From: Caenorhabditis elegans
Lineage: Eukaryota > Nematoda > Chromadorea > Rhabditida > Rhabditidae
Length of the DNA stretch: 64,000 bases
Assembly: GCF_000002985.6 (NCBI RefSeq)
Contig: NC_003279.8
Coordinates: 4,960,001-5,024,000, forward strand
Reading direction: 5' to 3'
Made by a program: the position numbers and the translations under genes. Of the stretch, positions 10,423 to 23,520 are shown piece by piece. The notes beneath the pieces are model-generated. The model saw only the letters and a list, made by a program, of their open reading frames with translations, was not told the origin of the DNA and ran no database searches. The first letter of the stretch is position 1; each line of letters opens with the position of its first letter.

Positions 10423-12226
10423 ATGTATTCTTCAGCTTTAAGTTCTGGAGATCTACGGGATTGTAGAAGATATGCAAGAGCTGTAATTTCAGCATCATTC
10501 ATTGCATCGTTAAGGCATGTACAGGTAAGAAAACTTTAAAAAATTGAATTTTTTGTGCCTCGGTGCTTTTTCAAACAATTTTCTATCAAATTTAGCTCAA
10601 CCGATTTTTGAACCAAATCTTGTATTGAGATAGAAATTTAAATTTGGTCAATATTTCGCTATTTCGCATTAACTTTTACGTAATTCTGGAAATGTTCGCT
10701 TTTTATTTCTATTTCTGGAACTAATTTTGGAAAGAAGTACACCTGGTAGATCGACTTCCGTTAATTTTCTATGATTTTATAATTCATTTTATAACTCTGT
10801 TCAGTTTTGGTTTTTCATTCTCCTCACGGAACACTATTACTTAAGTGTTAAATTTAACATTGATCCCCAAATTACAATTACAAACAGTTTTCAGACCCTC
10901 AAAATTTCAAAACCTGAGAAAAAATTGATAACTTTATTATTCAGACTCTGAAAAATCTAGACCAATCTGTGGAACAAGTCCGTCGAAAGTTGTCAAGACA
11001 AAAGCTTCCCAGTAATGCTCCAAGTGACTCATCTTCATCGACAGCTACTACAACTCCGAGGTTTAGTTTTTTAATATTGGAGGAGAAAATATTTGAAGTT
11101 TTTAATCAACAATCAAAAAGTGGCAATTACTTGTTTTTGCCATTTAAAAAAACTATGTTTTAATTTCAAGCAAAATTAAAAAATTTGTTTTTCAAATTTT
11201 CATAGTACCAACTATCAATTTCAGAATAAAAGTTATCACAATACCAAAAGAACATCGCCAGAAAACACTTGAGCAACCGATTCGTCCCAAAAACTGGTCT
11301 CCGATAACAGATGGCAAGAGAGCAATAAATGCAATGATTGATCAAGTAGGGAAAAGTTTCATTTATTTAATTTCAATTAATTAAAATCTTGAAGATGTGG
11401 AGTATACCATACGCGCCATGTAAGTACGTCGTTCAATTCATTTGCACTGTCTCATTGAATATGCTTCAAAGGTACATATGCGTTTATTTTAACAACTTTC
11501 AAAATTCAAAAATTTAATCATCGCCAGTAGGGACTCTGTATAAACCCACGCATGACCAAATAATAATCTAATTAAACACTCTGAAAATATTCAGATTTTT
11601 CAAAACTTTCAGTTGAAGTTTTGGTAGATTGCCAAATTTTCAAAAACAGTGGATCTTTTGAAGTTAATTTAGTCTCACCGCAACTGTGTTAAAGCATAAC
11701 CACCTACTGAAAAATGTTTTTGGTTATTAGTTTTTAGAATTCAACGCTCTCCTCGCTATCTAACTACATGTAATTTATTTAGAAGTTAGAGGAAAAAATT
11801 AGTTTGTCTAAAATATAAAATAAATATTTAGTTTTCAAATGCCACAAAGTTTGAAAAACTGCTTTATACTGAGATAAATGATTTTTTTTCCAGACACAAG
11901 TACTGTGTTAGATGGCAAAATGGTCGCCGATCTGCAATGTTTTATGTGAATATTGATGAAACAAGATGGGACACTAATGTTTGGGTCAGCTTTCCTGGGG
12001 AAACCAAAGCACAGCGGTAAGATTTTCAAGTCGCTTTTTATTACCCCTCATTCTGAAATTTACACAAAAGTATTTTGGAACAGTTTTGTGATACTGACTT
12101 TTTAGAAATGCAATATTTCTATTCAATGAGAGTTTACTAAAACTGTCTGAAATTATATAACATATTTTCAGACCACACTCATCATCTGCCAATTTTCAAC
12201 GCTTCCTGCAAAGAAATCTCTTCTAA
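10423..12226 (+). CDS. Small basic nematode protein, unknown function
   Basis: Six exons join in phase (10423-10524, 10945-11060, 11225-11345, 11395-11471, 11894-12016, 12172-12226) into 197 residues starting MYSSALSSGDLRDCRRYARA. Reading through the GTAAGT at 11420 to a donor at 11472 keeps the frame; using 11420 gives an early stop. The protein has an N-terminal amphipathic helix, a Ser/Thr-rich stretch (SSSSTATTTPR), a central KNWSPITDGKRAINAMIDQ segment and a C-terminal beta-rich part (KYCVRWQNGRRSAMFYVN, DTNVWVSFPG). I recognise no family. The clean phase across five introns and ordinary codon use argue for a real gene. It is divergent from the TTBL kinase. Confidence 0.7.
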
Positions 12227-15200
12227 TACATTTTCAGAATTTATTTTGTAACACTATTAAACATTGAAATAACTCTATGTCAGAATTATTTCTTTTCAAT
12301 TGTTCCATAAAACTCTTAACTCCCGTAATTCAGTATGTGTGTTTCCAAAACCAAACACCATGCAACTACTATTATTGTTATTGTGACAGAAGGTATATAA
12401 GCGGAATCGAGTGAGTATTATGTGCATTTGCGCAGGTGAGCTATAGTAAGCGGGAGAGGGGAATGCATTAGGGAGGATTCAATTCAATTGGGATCTAATG
12501 AAAGAGAGGAATGATGGGAAATGAGAAGAGAGAGGAGCGAAAATAATGAATATATATATATATGTATATATATAATATTCAATGAACATTTGAAAGTGGT
12601 GACAGGATAGAGATAGTAATATGCCAATTATTTCAACTAAGAGAATAAGTTGGAAATAAGCATAATGACTAAATTAACTTGATTAATGAAAGTTAAACAA
12701 TTCAGCGTTCACTTGAAAGTCTTTTTTCTGTTGCACATTTTCAGATTTTTGTAGCTTTGCAATATTCCGGTGGTAGGTTATTGAAGCGCTTTGTCATCTA
12801 AACAGAGCTCCAGTCTTCTGCCAAACAGTACACAGCTTTATGTAGAGCATTGATGACTTTCCGTAGAACATTGTCACTTTTCTGATATCTCAATAAAATT
12901 TTGCTAACTCAAATTTCAAAATTTGAGTTTCTTTTGAAATAGTTCCCACTTGAAATCTTATTTTTCAAAAAATCTTTTCATTTTTCTCAATGAAATATAA
13001 AGGAATATTTAACGAGATGAGAATCCTAAAACAGCTGGCGTTGTGCAATTTCTTCCGGGCGGCTTCTTCTATCTTTCCCCTCCATCCTCTCTCAATTTTT
13101 TCAATTAACAAACGCTAATTTCCAAGGTTTCGACTTGTAATCACGTTTCTTACCACCACAGAGACTACACAATAATACCATATGCCAATTGTCTGTGTCT
13201 CCTTAATTAACATGTTCTCTCACATTTTGTCCAGTTACTGCCACCCGTGTGTATGCTAATCCGAACCAACCCTACTCCTCCCCTCAACGGTGGGTGGGCT
13301 CCTCTTGTTTAGTATTCATTTGTTGTTTATTATGGGTCGTCTTTTGGTAGAGGGTTCATGTTCTATTTAGTTTTCCAATGAAGACGTCTTCAATGTGTCA
13401 TTTTCCTTTGTTTTCACCCATTTTGACCATTCGAAATCTGTTGAGGAGTCTAAATTCCCGCTCTTGTATTATAGTACTTGTAGATCACACAGACATGGGA
13501 CATTCTGACACCACGTGAGCATCTCATTCCCGTTATTTCGCAGTTTTTCAAAATTTTCAAACTTTTCTCTGGAAAAAACTTTATAGCGTAAAAAATCAAA
13601 GAAATAGCAAATCAGAGGTTTTTGGAATTACTACTGCGAGAGCGGGACCGTATTCTTGGCACAAAATCGGCAAAAAATGGTAAGCAATGTTCTTTTACGA
13701 GGTTCTCTTACTTTTATTGCGATTTCAAAAGCATTCTATTTGAACATGACTCATTGGCCGTTTGATTTATTTCGCTAAAAATATCCGTATCTTCTTCCTC
13801 TTCTCTATTTCAACAACATTCTTTGTCAACTTTATTTTATCATGTCATAAAATGTTCAACACTACTGTATTTCTTCAAAAAAAAAATTGAAATACTATAG
13901 AAAATTCTTCACGAGATTTATTTCGATCTACCTTGTAGTCTGGACGCGAATACATCTATCGTTGTTCCTGATTCTGTTTTATTGAGTAATGAGGTAGATC
14001 AAGAATAAATTTGAGTAATTCAAGTTAAATTTATTCGAATCTAAAGATAAAACTTACCTCTACCCATTTTGAAATATCGGTGTGTTTCTGCGGCATATTC
14101 TTGGTCGGTTCTTTTGTGCGCAATATACCTAAAGCAAAAGCAACAAGTAGTGTATATTTCTCTCGTGACCCGTGTACTCTGTGTTCTTTTTGAATTATTG
14201 CATACATTATTCCCGAAAATCAACTGATTCATTCACAAGTTTTCGTTGTCGCTCCGTCTCCGACAGTTCGCTGGTTAGTGTATTCGTTTCCGCCATTTTC
14301 CCCCTCTTCGGGAGGTCGTTTTGAAAACAAGTCAGCCCCCTGTTCGCCTTTTTCTTTAGTTTATAATTGCCATTTCTAACTTTAGCAGCAGTATTTTAGT
14401 AGCAGTGGAAAAAAATTTAAATTGCCGCTAACGAAAAAGTCATCACAAAATTTGTTTTTGATCTCTCCGACAACACAGTCTCAACAATAAAAAGTACGAT
14501 AGAAAGATTTGAGTAGGGCGCCAGTCAGGAAGAAAATAAAATACACTATATTAGTCAGTGAATTTTAAAGCTCATCTTTTTTCACTTATTTTTTCAAATA
14601 TCTAGATCTTTAATTAATTTATTTTGAAATAGTCATCACCTTTTTTCTCAGACAGCAAAAAAGCACATGACAGTTGTTTTGTGACATCTATCATCAGGGA
14701 GCTTCCCATGTCAGAAAAAAATTAGTGTTACACATAGACATACATCTGCAAGGCGTCGAAGAGGGGTGCCGTCTTGTTTCGTTTTCCCTCCACTGACCAC
14801 CATCTAATCTGCCCGCACGTCGGCCCATTTGTTTCCACCCAAAGGTCACTTTTCTTCATATTCTTCTTCTTCTTATTTTCCGCTGCTGTTATTCTTGCGT
14901 GTGTCTTCCTCATTGTAGCGCTCATTAATTGTCTTGAGCTGCCTGCGTCTCTCTGATCTCAATCATCTCTCGGTGTAGCCAAAGCATCTCAATATTATTA
15001 CTGCGAAGGATCAAAGAAATAAGTAAGAGAAGAACACGGCCAATTCACACCGTTATATTCCTTCCTTTCTATGTATTTACAAATGTTCCCCAAGTCTGTC
15101 ACAATTTGTTTAGAATTTTGTCTCCTCAATCTCTCCCCCGTCTACCCATTCTTACAAATCTCTTTTTGTCGTTTTCTTCACGCAACACCATCAAAAAAGA

Positions 15201-18200
15201 TTATAAATACTCGAAGAAGCACACGCGACATGCCTGTGTCTGTCCGGAGAAGAGGCTTTTACTATTTTGCTCATTTTCTCCCCTCAGAAGCCGTCCCAAA
15301 GCACCTCTGAACATCTACTTGTTTTTTTTCCAGCTAGAAGTGTTTTTACTTTCTCTTTTCATTTCCCGATATTCCTTTTTGACAAATTAAATTACGCTAG
15401 TCTTTCCATCTTTCTATTTCTTTCCATCTTTTCGAACATATGCTCATAAAATGAAGAAAAATCTATTTTATTTGGATTTTGATGTCCACAGTTGGCATTT
15501 ATTTCAAACTCTCTATGTTTAGTACCGGAATCTGAAACTTTGATTTCTTTAATACCAAAAATGGCATAAAACTCCCTAGATTTGTAATTAGATGTTCTGA
15601 AATTCCCCATTAAAAAAGTTGTAGCGGTCCAAACATTTTTGAAGATAGGCTTATGTTCAGCTTTGTATGACATTTTTGCCAACTTTTTTGCCAACTTGTC
15701 AGTTTATTTAGGTACATTTTGGTGCACAATATTGTATTATATTTATGCACCCATCAACCGAAAAAACATCTCAATCAACGAAACAACACCTACATAATAA
15801 ATAACCAAATATGCATTATATCTGACTTTGTCAAAATGGCAGTTTGAGATTTTAGCTGAAAATAGGTGTTTTTCAAAACTTTGAATTCATACAAGAAAGC
15901 CCTATTTTAAAATTTCCAAATACTCTTCACGTTTCATAGAAACCTACTTCCTGGGTTATAATAATATCCAAATGACGTATCCATTCTCCTGAAGACGTTC
16001 CGGTCCGGAGATTGTCGGTGGCGAACGCACGATATATCCATCATTTGCGTGCCTGGTTGACAGCTTCCACTCATTTCCGGAAAGAGAGGCGGTGGTTCTC
16101 TTCAAGATGCACCACACCGATAAGTGCACAATACGCATTGTGTCGTCTTGTCGCCAAATTCCAATTTCGGACATCCCTACAATTCGAACTTTTTTCTTAC
16201 TTTTCTTTCTTCTCTTTTCCCCTCCTTTTTTGTCCGCCGAAAAGAACTTGTTCATTTTGCATGTACATCTGCATCTCTACTCTCTCGCCAACCCTGGAGG
16301 CTTTCCTCATCTCATTACTTAATTATGCCTCCTCACTTCCCATTCCACTCGACTTGTATTCATTCTTGTGCTCCCCGAGCTCCGGAAGGTCGACGACTGG
16401 TCCAATTATGTGCCAACTCCTCTCTGTCGTTTCTCGCGCATCTCATCGTCTCATCACCAATTTATTGTCGGATGCAGTAGCAGTTTGCCTATGTGTGTGA
16501 ATGTGTGTACGTGTGTCACTTTCAATTTATGGCAAATATCGTGATCATCGCGGTCCGACGTTGACAAGTAATGTCGTTCTTCATGCGTTGCCAAAATCTT
16601 TTTTCCCCAACATTTCTCTCAAAAATCATTGTTAGAGGATGCGCGGAATGAATGAGTACTCATGCTCCCCCAATTGAAATAAAAATGAGCGACGCTTACG
16701 GATTCAAGTGAGAGCGTTTAATTGATTTTTTTGTGTTTCTGATGCATCTTGTTAATGTAAATATCTAGATCGTCCCTCGAGTGTGAAAATCGATCAACTA
16801 TGGATAATTAGATAATCTAGAATAGCTAGAATGGTTTATAAAGTGCTATAGGAATTGGAAAGAGTTTATAGCGAACTACCATCATAAACTATCGAATTAG
16901 GTCAATTTCGGGTGGTTCTAAAACTTGAAAACTCGTTCTATTTTTGATATTCTAGCATTGCCTAAACTATCTACATTTCCAACTTTTATAGTTTTATGGA
17001 AATTTTGAAAATGAAACTAGGAACGTTGAAAAAGTTTTAAAAAAACTTTGACCAATCAGCGAATCGCTCCTCCCACTTTCGGACCAATCAGAGCTCGAAG
17101 ACGTTGATTGGTTTGAAAATAAGCGTGCTTTTCATTTTGCAGGTGTTTCAAATTGGGCCAAAATAATGCCCAAATTTTCACTCGTTCTCGATATTTTTTA
17201 TAGTTTTATGATGTAGTAATGCGGATTTTCAGACTATTTTGGGCACTTCAGAGTCCCATTCACACTACTCCACCTTTAATCTATTTATCCATATCCTATT
17301 ACAAGGTGTTCAAAATCGAGGAAGTCCCTGAGAGTTCTTGCCGGAAAAAATCCGCGGCCAACACATAAAACATAGAAAAAGTGTCAGAACATGAATTTTG
17401 TCATGCTCATCATCTTAGTTTTCAATGTTCTGTTTACTTCTGCCGACCTGGCGTCCACTTGAAACAGGCGCCTCCCCACCTCCTCTGCGCGCACATAGCT
17501 TTTCTCTTCTACCCGCGTACAGTTGTTTTGTTTGTCGGCGAGCTCAGTCTCCTCTATGTTGCTCTCTGCATGTCCTTTCATATCTGGCAGACGAGAACAC
17601 ATACAATATGGGCGGGGAGTTTGATGCGCAATGTGACGACAGTTGTAAATTTATTGCAATCATTTTATTGGTTGGTAGTTGAAATGTCTTTTTACCCGGT
17701 TCCTATCCAATTTCTTCTTTTCTCTCATAGTTTCCCGGAAATGGCAATTTATTGTTCGCAGTCTCCAAAAAAGAGAACAGTTTTCATCACAAACACTTTG
17801 TTCAGTACTTTGCAACGTCCGTTCCAATCATATTTGCACTTATTTAGTCTATTTGTGTTGGTTTTCGCACGTTTCGACGCGACGTGCTTTTCGTTTTGCA
17901 TCCATCCATTTTCGCCATTGGAATTGCGGAAATTGAGTGTCCCGGCCTTGACTATACTTTTTTTTGAAATATTGTTGGTTTTTTCTGTCTTCCGAATGAT
18001 GTATATTTGAATATTTACTCGTATCTTTTTTTCCTTTTTTTTCTTCGCTCTAGCGAGGTCATGTTTTATCTTTCAAAGTCGGTCGGTTTTGTAAATTGAA
18101 ACCAGTCAGTGATTAGAACAAATCATTTGTCAAGACATATCGTCTTTTGATCTGTTGAAAGAAATCCTTAAATTTTAAAATGTCATGTTTAAAAATATCT

Positions 18201-18464
18201 AAAAGAATCCTAAACATCAACATGTAATAACAGCTGTGTTCTGCAAAAAAGTTGCTTTCACGAAAATTTCAAAGTGCTCAGACACTTGTTGCTTTTCCCG
18301 CTGTAATTAATGGTGAGCAACAAACAACATCAAAGTTCGCGAAAGTTGTGGAAAAAGTTCGCGACGCCCGAATAATTTTTCTACCGATCGGTTTTTATGA
18401 ATTTTGAGAAACTCGCAATGAAAAATCTGGTTTTAGTGGGTCTAAAATTTGTACGCAGAATATA
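12227..18464. other. 6-kb gene-free stretch upstream of snf-1
   Basis: No ORF here joins into a convincing gene. It includes an alternating TA tract (about 12549-12573), long pyrimidine-rich stretches on the + strand (14840-14900, 15060-15450, 16190-16480, 17470-18050) that create Ser/Phe/Leu-rich spurious ORFs, and CCAATCAG-type boxes near 17045-17110. It is probably the regulatory region and/or a long 5' UTR intron of snf-1. Confidence 0.55.
12549..12573. repeat. (TA)n tract
   Basis: A short alternating TA run interrupted by single G bases, about 320 bp downstream of the preceding gene. Confidence 0.85.
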
Positions 18465-19674
18465 CAGTGCGTACAAGTTCTATACGCCACCCCCTAAATT
18501 TATGCCTGTGGCCACGTCTGTGCTTTTTAAAAAATTTCTGTTGATGCCATTCGATTCCAAATCTTAAAAAACCTATAGGCCCAAATTTTCATGACCTTAC
18601 CTCAATAATTAAAAAAATTAGGTCAATAAATCGAAAAATTGGCCGTACAACTTCTATACGCCACCCTCGATTTTTTGATGATTTTTCAAAAATTTACAAT
18701 TTTTGAGAAGAAGTTGAACAGCACATTAATAAATTTGAGTGAATTTCGGTGCACAGTAGCTTTTCCTACAACCATAGAACAATTTTGTCCCAATTCGTAG
18801 ATCCATGGAGTGCCAATGGCACCAGAGGGCCTGAAACGTGGATTTCTGCTCCCACGTAGATATAACCTCAAAAGTTTGAGGATATGTTCTAGATACTATT
18901 CAAACATTTCATGCAAATTTTGGCATAAATTGGACTGTTCCTCGTCTCGATAGAAACACATTCATGTAAGGTCTAGCCACTTTTTGGCTACTGGAATGCT
19001 TAGAGGCCGAAATCACGGCGCCCTTGAGCGCTTGATGATAGTAACCTTGATTGTTGCGTTCAAGAACAATACTACGAAACCTGCTGTAGCTCAATCGCAA
19101 AAATGCATCCCCACTGGATTCATGTGCACCGTGATTTCGGCCTCTAAGCATGCCAGTAGCCAAAAAGTGGCTAGACCTTACTGAAATGTTTTACTATCAG
19201 CACGAAGAACCGCCCAAATCAGACCAAAATTTACCTGAGATGTTGGAATAGTGTCTAGAACATATCCCCACACTTTCGAGGTTATATCTCACGTGGGAGC
19301 CATAATCCACGTTACAGGCTCTTTGGCGCTCCACAGTAAATCGGGTTGGGACAAAAATGTTTTGTGGTCGTAGGAAAAGTTACTCTTTGCTGTTATTCAA
19401 TCAAATTTATAAATATTCTCTTCAACTACCTCTTTAAAATCAAAAGTTTTGAAGAAATCGTCAAAAAATTGAGGGTGGCGTATAGAAGTTGTACGGCCAA
19501 TTTTTCGGTTTATTGACCTAATTTATTTAGTTTTTGAGGTACGGTCATGAAAATTCAGGCTCATAGGTTTTTTAGGATTTGGAATCAAATGGCATCAGCA
19601 GAATTCTTCTAAAAAATTCAGACGTGCCCACATGCATAAATTTAGGGGGTGGCATATAGAACTTGTACGCACTG
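18465..19674. mobile_element. 1.2-kb palindromic Tc1/mariner-type element
   Basis: The whole 1210 bp reads as one inverted repeat. The left end CAGTGCGTACAAGTTCTATA is matched by its near-exact inverse at the right end, and the correspondence continues inward to CTAGCCACTTTTTGGCTACT near 18975 and its inverse near 19150-19172. The centre is about 19070. The target-like dinucleotide TA flanks both ends (18463-18464, 19675-19676). No transposase is encoded. Ends beginning CAGTG plus the TA duplication are typical of the Tc1/mariner group; a palindromic element such as Tc6 is a possible relative, but I cannot confirm that by eye. Confidence 0.88.
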
Positions 19675-20329
19675 TATTCATTTCTCTTATTCGAAATATT
19701 TTTATGAAATGTTCATAATATTTAATTGTTTAACAAAAATTTAATTGGTGGTACGCTAATAATCAAATTTTCTAAAATTTTTACTATTTAAACTAACTGC
19801 CAAAGTTTCTAAACCTGTAGCCTTTCCAAATTTAAAAAAAACCATTAAGTTGAAAATATTATTTTTGCACATGCTCTTCATCAGAAAGTTCCCATCTACA
19901 AAGTCGTGATTTTTTGTTACTCAATTATAAAGTTGCCAAATAACCTATAGGCTACTGTTTTTTTTTTCTAAAAAAGAGTATTGACACTTCAATGTTTACA
20001 ATATCTTTTTGTCTAAATCTCTGTTCTCTTCCAACTCTCCTCCCAAATACGTATTTCAAGTATACATTCCTGCAGCCTATCGTGTGTTTTTCTTTTTCCC
20101 CCACAAATTGCCACTTCAGCTTTTGTTTCAATTTAATCAAAACACACTATTTCTCTAATCCTCTCAATATTTTTCCTCTACGCTTGTTATCACTCCGTTC
20201 TCTTCCTCACCACCCTTTTCTTCCTTCTCTTTCTCTTTTCTCCATGTTTTTGTGTTGGCTTCGTCGTAATTTCTCCATCGCCAATTACTAATTCCTCATT
20301 CTACAGGTAGAGCCAAGTTTCGAGCCGCG
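19675..20329. other. snf-1 upstream region
   Basis: AT-rich then pyrimidine-rich, ending in CTACAG at 20301-20306 about 24 bases before the snf-1 ATG. That acceptor is either a spliced-leader site or the end of a 5' UTR intron. No gene is seen. Confidence 0.6.
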
Positions 20330-23300
20330 ATGTGGTTCGAGGAGAGCAGCTGGTCGAATCTTCGGCTTACTGATCTCGTTGAGGAATGGAGGGATTTGTG
20401 GCCGTCAAAAATCGAATTCATTGTGTCAGCAATGGCATATTTGTTCGCAATGACAAACTTCCTTAACTTGCCAAAATTGATACTCGAAAATGGAGGAGGT
20501 ATGATTTCGGATTTTTTTTTGGTCTCTTTTTATGATATCCTCATCAGGGCTGTCACCAAATATCTTCAACAAAAAATATTGTTTGGATTTTGGACAAACA
20601 AACAACCACATTTTCAGAAAGTTTTTTACCTGGAAATTTACCAAAGCTTGTACTGAAAATTTTGAAAAATCTGATAAATTTATATGGCTCTATGAATTTT
20701 TTGAGTTCACTTCGTTCAATAAATTTAGTTTTTTTTTTAATTTTCAAAGCTCGAAATATTTTTTAAAAAATTGAAAAATTAATTTGCCATTTTATTAAAT
20801 AAATTCTTTTCAGTAGCATTTGCGGCTGCATATGCAATAGTCGTTGGGGTTCTATGTATGCCAACAATGGTTATGGAGATGTCAATTGGACAAGTGACCG
20901 GACGAGCGCCTGTTCTTGCTTTTTATCATCTGTTTCCCGTCTTCCGAGGTTCGTTTAGTCTCCCTCTGCCCGTTTACAACATTTCACTTACAAATTTTAT
21001 GACTGAGAAAATGGCAGAAGGCAAGGGGAAAAATATTGAAGTTTCGAAAGAACATGTGCAAATGCCAAGGAGTTGAGATGGGGATGTAACGGGTTTTCTA
21101 GGATTAAAGTTTGAAAAAAATCTGATTTTAAATTTGAACACAAATAAACCATATAAATACATTTTAGCTATAGCTAATCGAAAGACCTTTTCAGGAATCG
21201 GAGTTTCTCAAATTCTGTTCACAATGGTCGTACTTGCCTGTATGACAAAGTTCCTCTCAACTCTATGCCTCTTCCTCTACTACTATTTTTGGACATTCCA
21301 TGCTGGTCGAAGTGGTCTCCCATGGCTCAACTGCAAGGCTTTCCCAGAATTTGTCTCCCAACCGTGTCGAGAAGCTGGATCAATCACGAATATTACTCAG
21401 ATCAACAACAGATTGAACACGATTCAAGCGGAAAGTTCGATGATGCAGTTTCTAACGTAAGTGAGACAGTTTTGAAGTGTAAAATTTGGTAAAACGACTA
21501 CAAATTGGTAGAAGATTCTTGGGCATTTTTTTTCCATTTTTTGCAGTTTTTAATAGTATTGAATCTAGATAGATGCCCGAAAATTAGTATTTCCTAGGTA
21601 TTTTTCTGATTTTTGAAAAAAAATTTAAAATTATATCTCTAATTTCAGAACTTTGGAAAGACCAAGCGAATCGATTGCCGATTTCAAAGATTTTCAATAT
21701 CCAATTTTAATTGCACAAGGAGCCATTTGGATTGCCATCTTTGTGGCAATTTGCTTTGGAGTTCGATTCGTTGGAAAGACTGTTGCATTTGTTCTGATGC
21801 TTGCATTCTCGTCTCTTCTTGTGTTCTTCCTTCGTTCAGCTACACTCGGAGGTGTCACAGAGATTCTTGAAATCTACTGGAAGGCTACTGACTGGGAAAA
21901 GCTTGCCGACTATCAAGTTTGGAGACTCGCTATTGAGCAGGCGATTCTGGGAACTGGAATTGGATATGGTGCATTTATTACAATGAGCAGTTATATGAAG
22001 AGGAGTAATAATCTTGTTTGGTTAGTTTTTTTTTATTTTTGAAAAATGGCAAAAGTGAAAAATTGCCAGTATTTATATATACTTTAAAGTACTTTTTCGA
22101 TGATATTTATCAAAAATCACTAACATCAAAGTTTTCAGTTTTTTAAACAAAAATATCTTAAATATTTAGAAGTATTGAAGCTTTCTAATTTCAAAATCAT
22201 TCAATTTTTCAGTGATTCGATCTTCCTGTCAGTGTGGCATCTCATCATCTCATTTGTGCAGACAATGTCTATCATTTGTATCGTCGGTTATTTGAGCATG
22301 AAACTTGGAATCCACCCAACTGAACTATTGGAGACTGGTGAAGATCAAATGTGGTACATGTTGGCGTACGTGTCGTATCTACCGAAACTCTGGTCAGGGG
22401 TTCTGCTTACCATCTGCATTTGCACAATGTTTTCAGTCATTGTAAGTTCAGTATTTGATCAAACTATAGCCAGTTGTTTTTGCACATTTAATTATTCTAT
22501 ATGCTGGATATCCACGGTTCATTTATTAAATTTTCAGACCATCTTGGCACTTTCGGTACTATCCACATTTGAGGATGCTTTTGGCGAGAATTGGTCCAAG
22601 TGCTGTCGTCGATTCTTCCTCGCTTTATTCGTTTGCCTATTCTGCTTCGGATTGACTGTATACTTTGCAACAAACGCGGGTCGTCATGCTTATGAACTTG
22701 CTACTAGAAGCATCAAATACTGTACAATATATTTCATACTGACAGCTGAACTTTTTGCGACAGCTTGGTTCTATTGTGAGTTGCTTTGAAATTAAAATTA
22801 TAAATATGTAAAATTTGGAAACATTCTCAAGAAAATAAATTTATTCCAGGTGCTCACAAACTCGGAAAAGATCTTCACAACATGATGAGATCAAGATGCT
22901 GCTCCTGTTTCGGACACTTCTTCCTCTACTTCACCTACTTACTGCCAATATTACCAGCGGGTGTTGCATTCCTCAATGCACTGGACTACAAATTCTCCTC
23001 ATTCTCTGCTCCAATTCACGAGTGGAAATATTCGGAATATGTTGGAATCGCCATCGCAATGGTTCCACTGATACCAATTCCGTTGTATTTCTTCATGACG
23101 ATTCTGTGCGCATGCTGTTGCAAAGGGAAGGATCATGCCAAGACTTGCAAGGTAATTTTTTAATGTCAGGGGTTGTGTAGTATACTTTGGCAAAAATATT
23201 TACCAATACGTTTTCCATGAAGTTCTTAAAATGATCATTTAATCGAAGTTGAGGCTTAGAAAACCCCACATTCCTAAGCCTAATATGTGCAAAAAGGGTC

Positions 23301-23520
23301 ATGTAAAATTTGAAATTGCTGCACAAGTACCTCAACAATCATAATAATTATAGCGAAATATGTTTTTTTTCAGAGAATTCGAACAGTATTCGCTGCACGA
23401 CTTCAGAACCACCACCATCGAGACGAAAAAGCGCAGCCGATTCCCCGATACACGTCGAATGCTCCAGGCTATTTATTACTTCCACAGGCTCCACTCGCCG
23501 AGCCAGAGATTTACGCGTAA
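20330..23520 (+). CDS. snf-1: Sodium:neurotransmitter symporter family (SLC6) transporter, SNF-1
   Basis: Eight exons (20330-20498, 20814-20948, 21195-21456, 21649-22020, 22213-22441, 22538-22775, 22850-23151, 23374-23520) join in phase to 617 residues, the usual SLC6 size. About twelve membrane segments are visible. The large extracellular loop has the family Cys pair (LPWLNCKAFPEFVSQPC) and a potential N-glycosylation site (NITQ). The TM1 signature, normally GLGNVWRFPYL, reads AMTNFLNLPKL: the central Asn is kept, but the Trp-Arg pair is Leu-Asn. So the substrate, gating or activity may be unusual. The tail is soluble and ends PEIYA. A poly(A) signal AATAAA lies at about 23940. The gene name is recalled from its position next to app-1 and paf-1. 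Confidence 0.95.

Noticed and set aside
15956-16255. 99-residue minus-strand ORF with protein-like middle (IVHLSVWCILKRTTASLSGN)
   Set aside because: No flanking exons in phase and no recognisable domain; kept only as a check item in the gene-desert finding.
16012-16500. 162-residue + strand ORF
   Set aside because: Ser/Phe/Leu composition follows the pyrimidine-rich DNA, overlapping ORFs occur in all three frames, and there is no domain.
17381-18010. 209-residue + strand ORF, the longest in the gene-poor region
   Set aside because: Hydrophobic but irregular, created by T/C-rich DNA; no signal peptide pattern, no splice partners. Worth reconsidering only if transcript support exists.
18909-19184. 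ORFs on both strands starting MATGMLRGRNHGA
   Set aside because: They are mirror images produced by the centre of the palindromic element.
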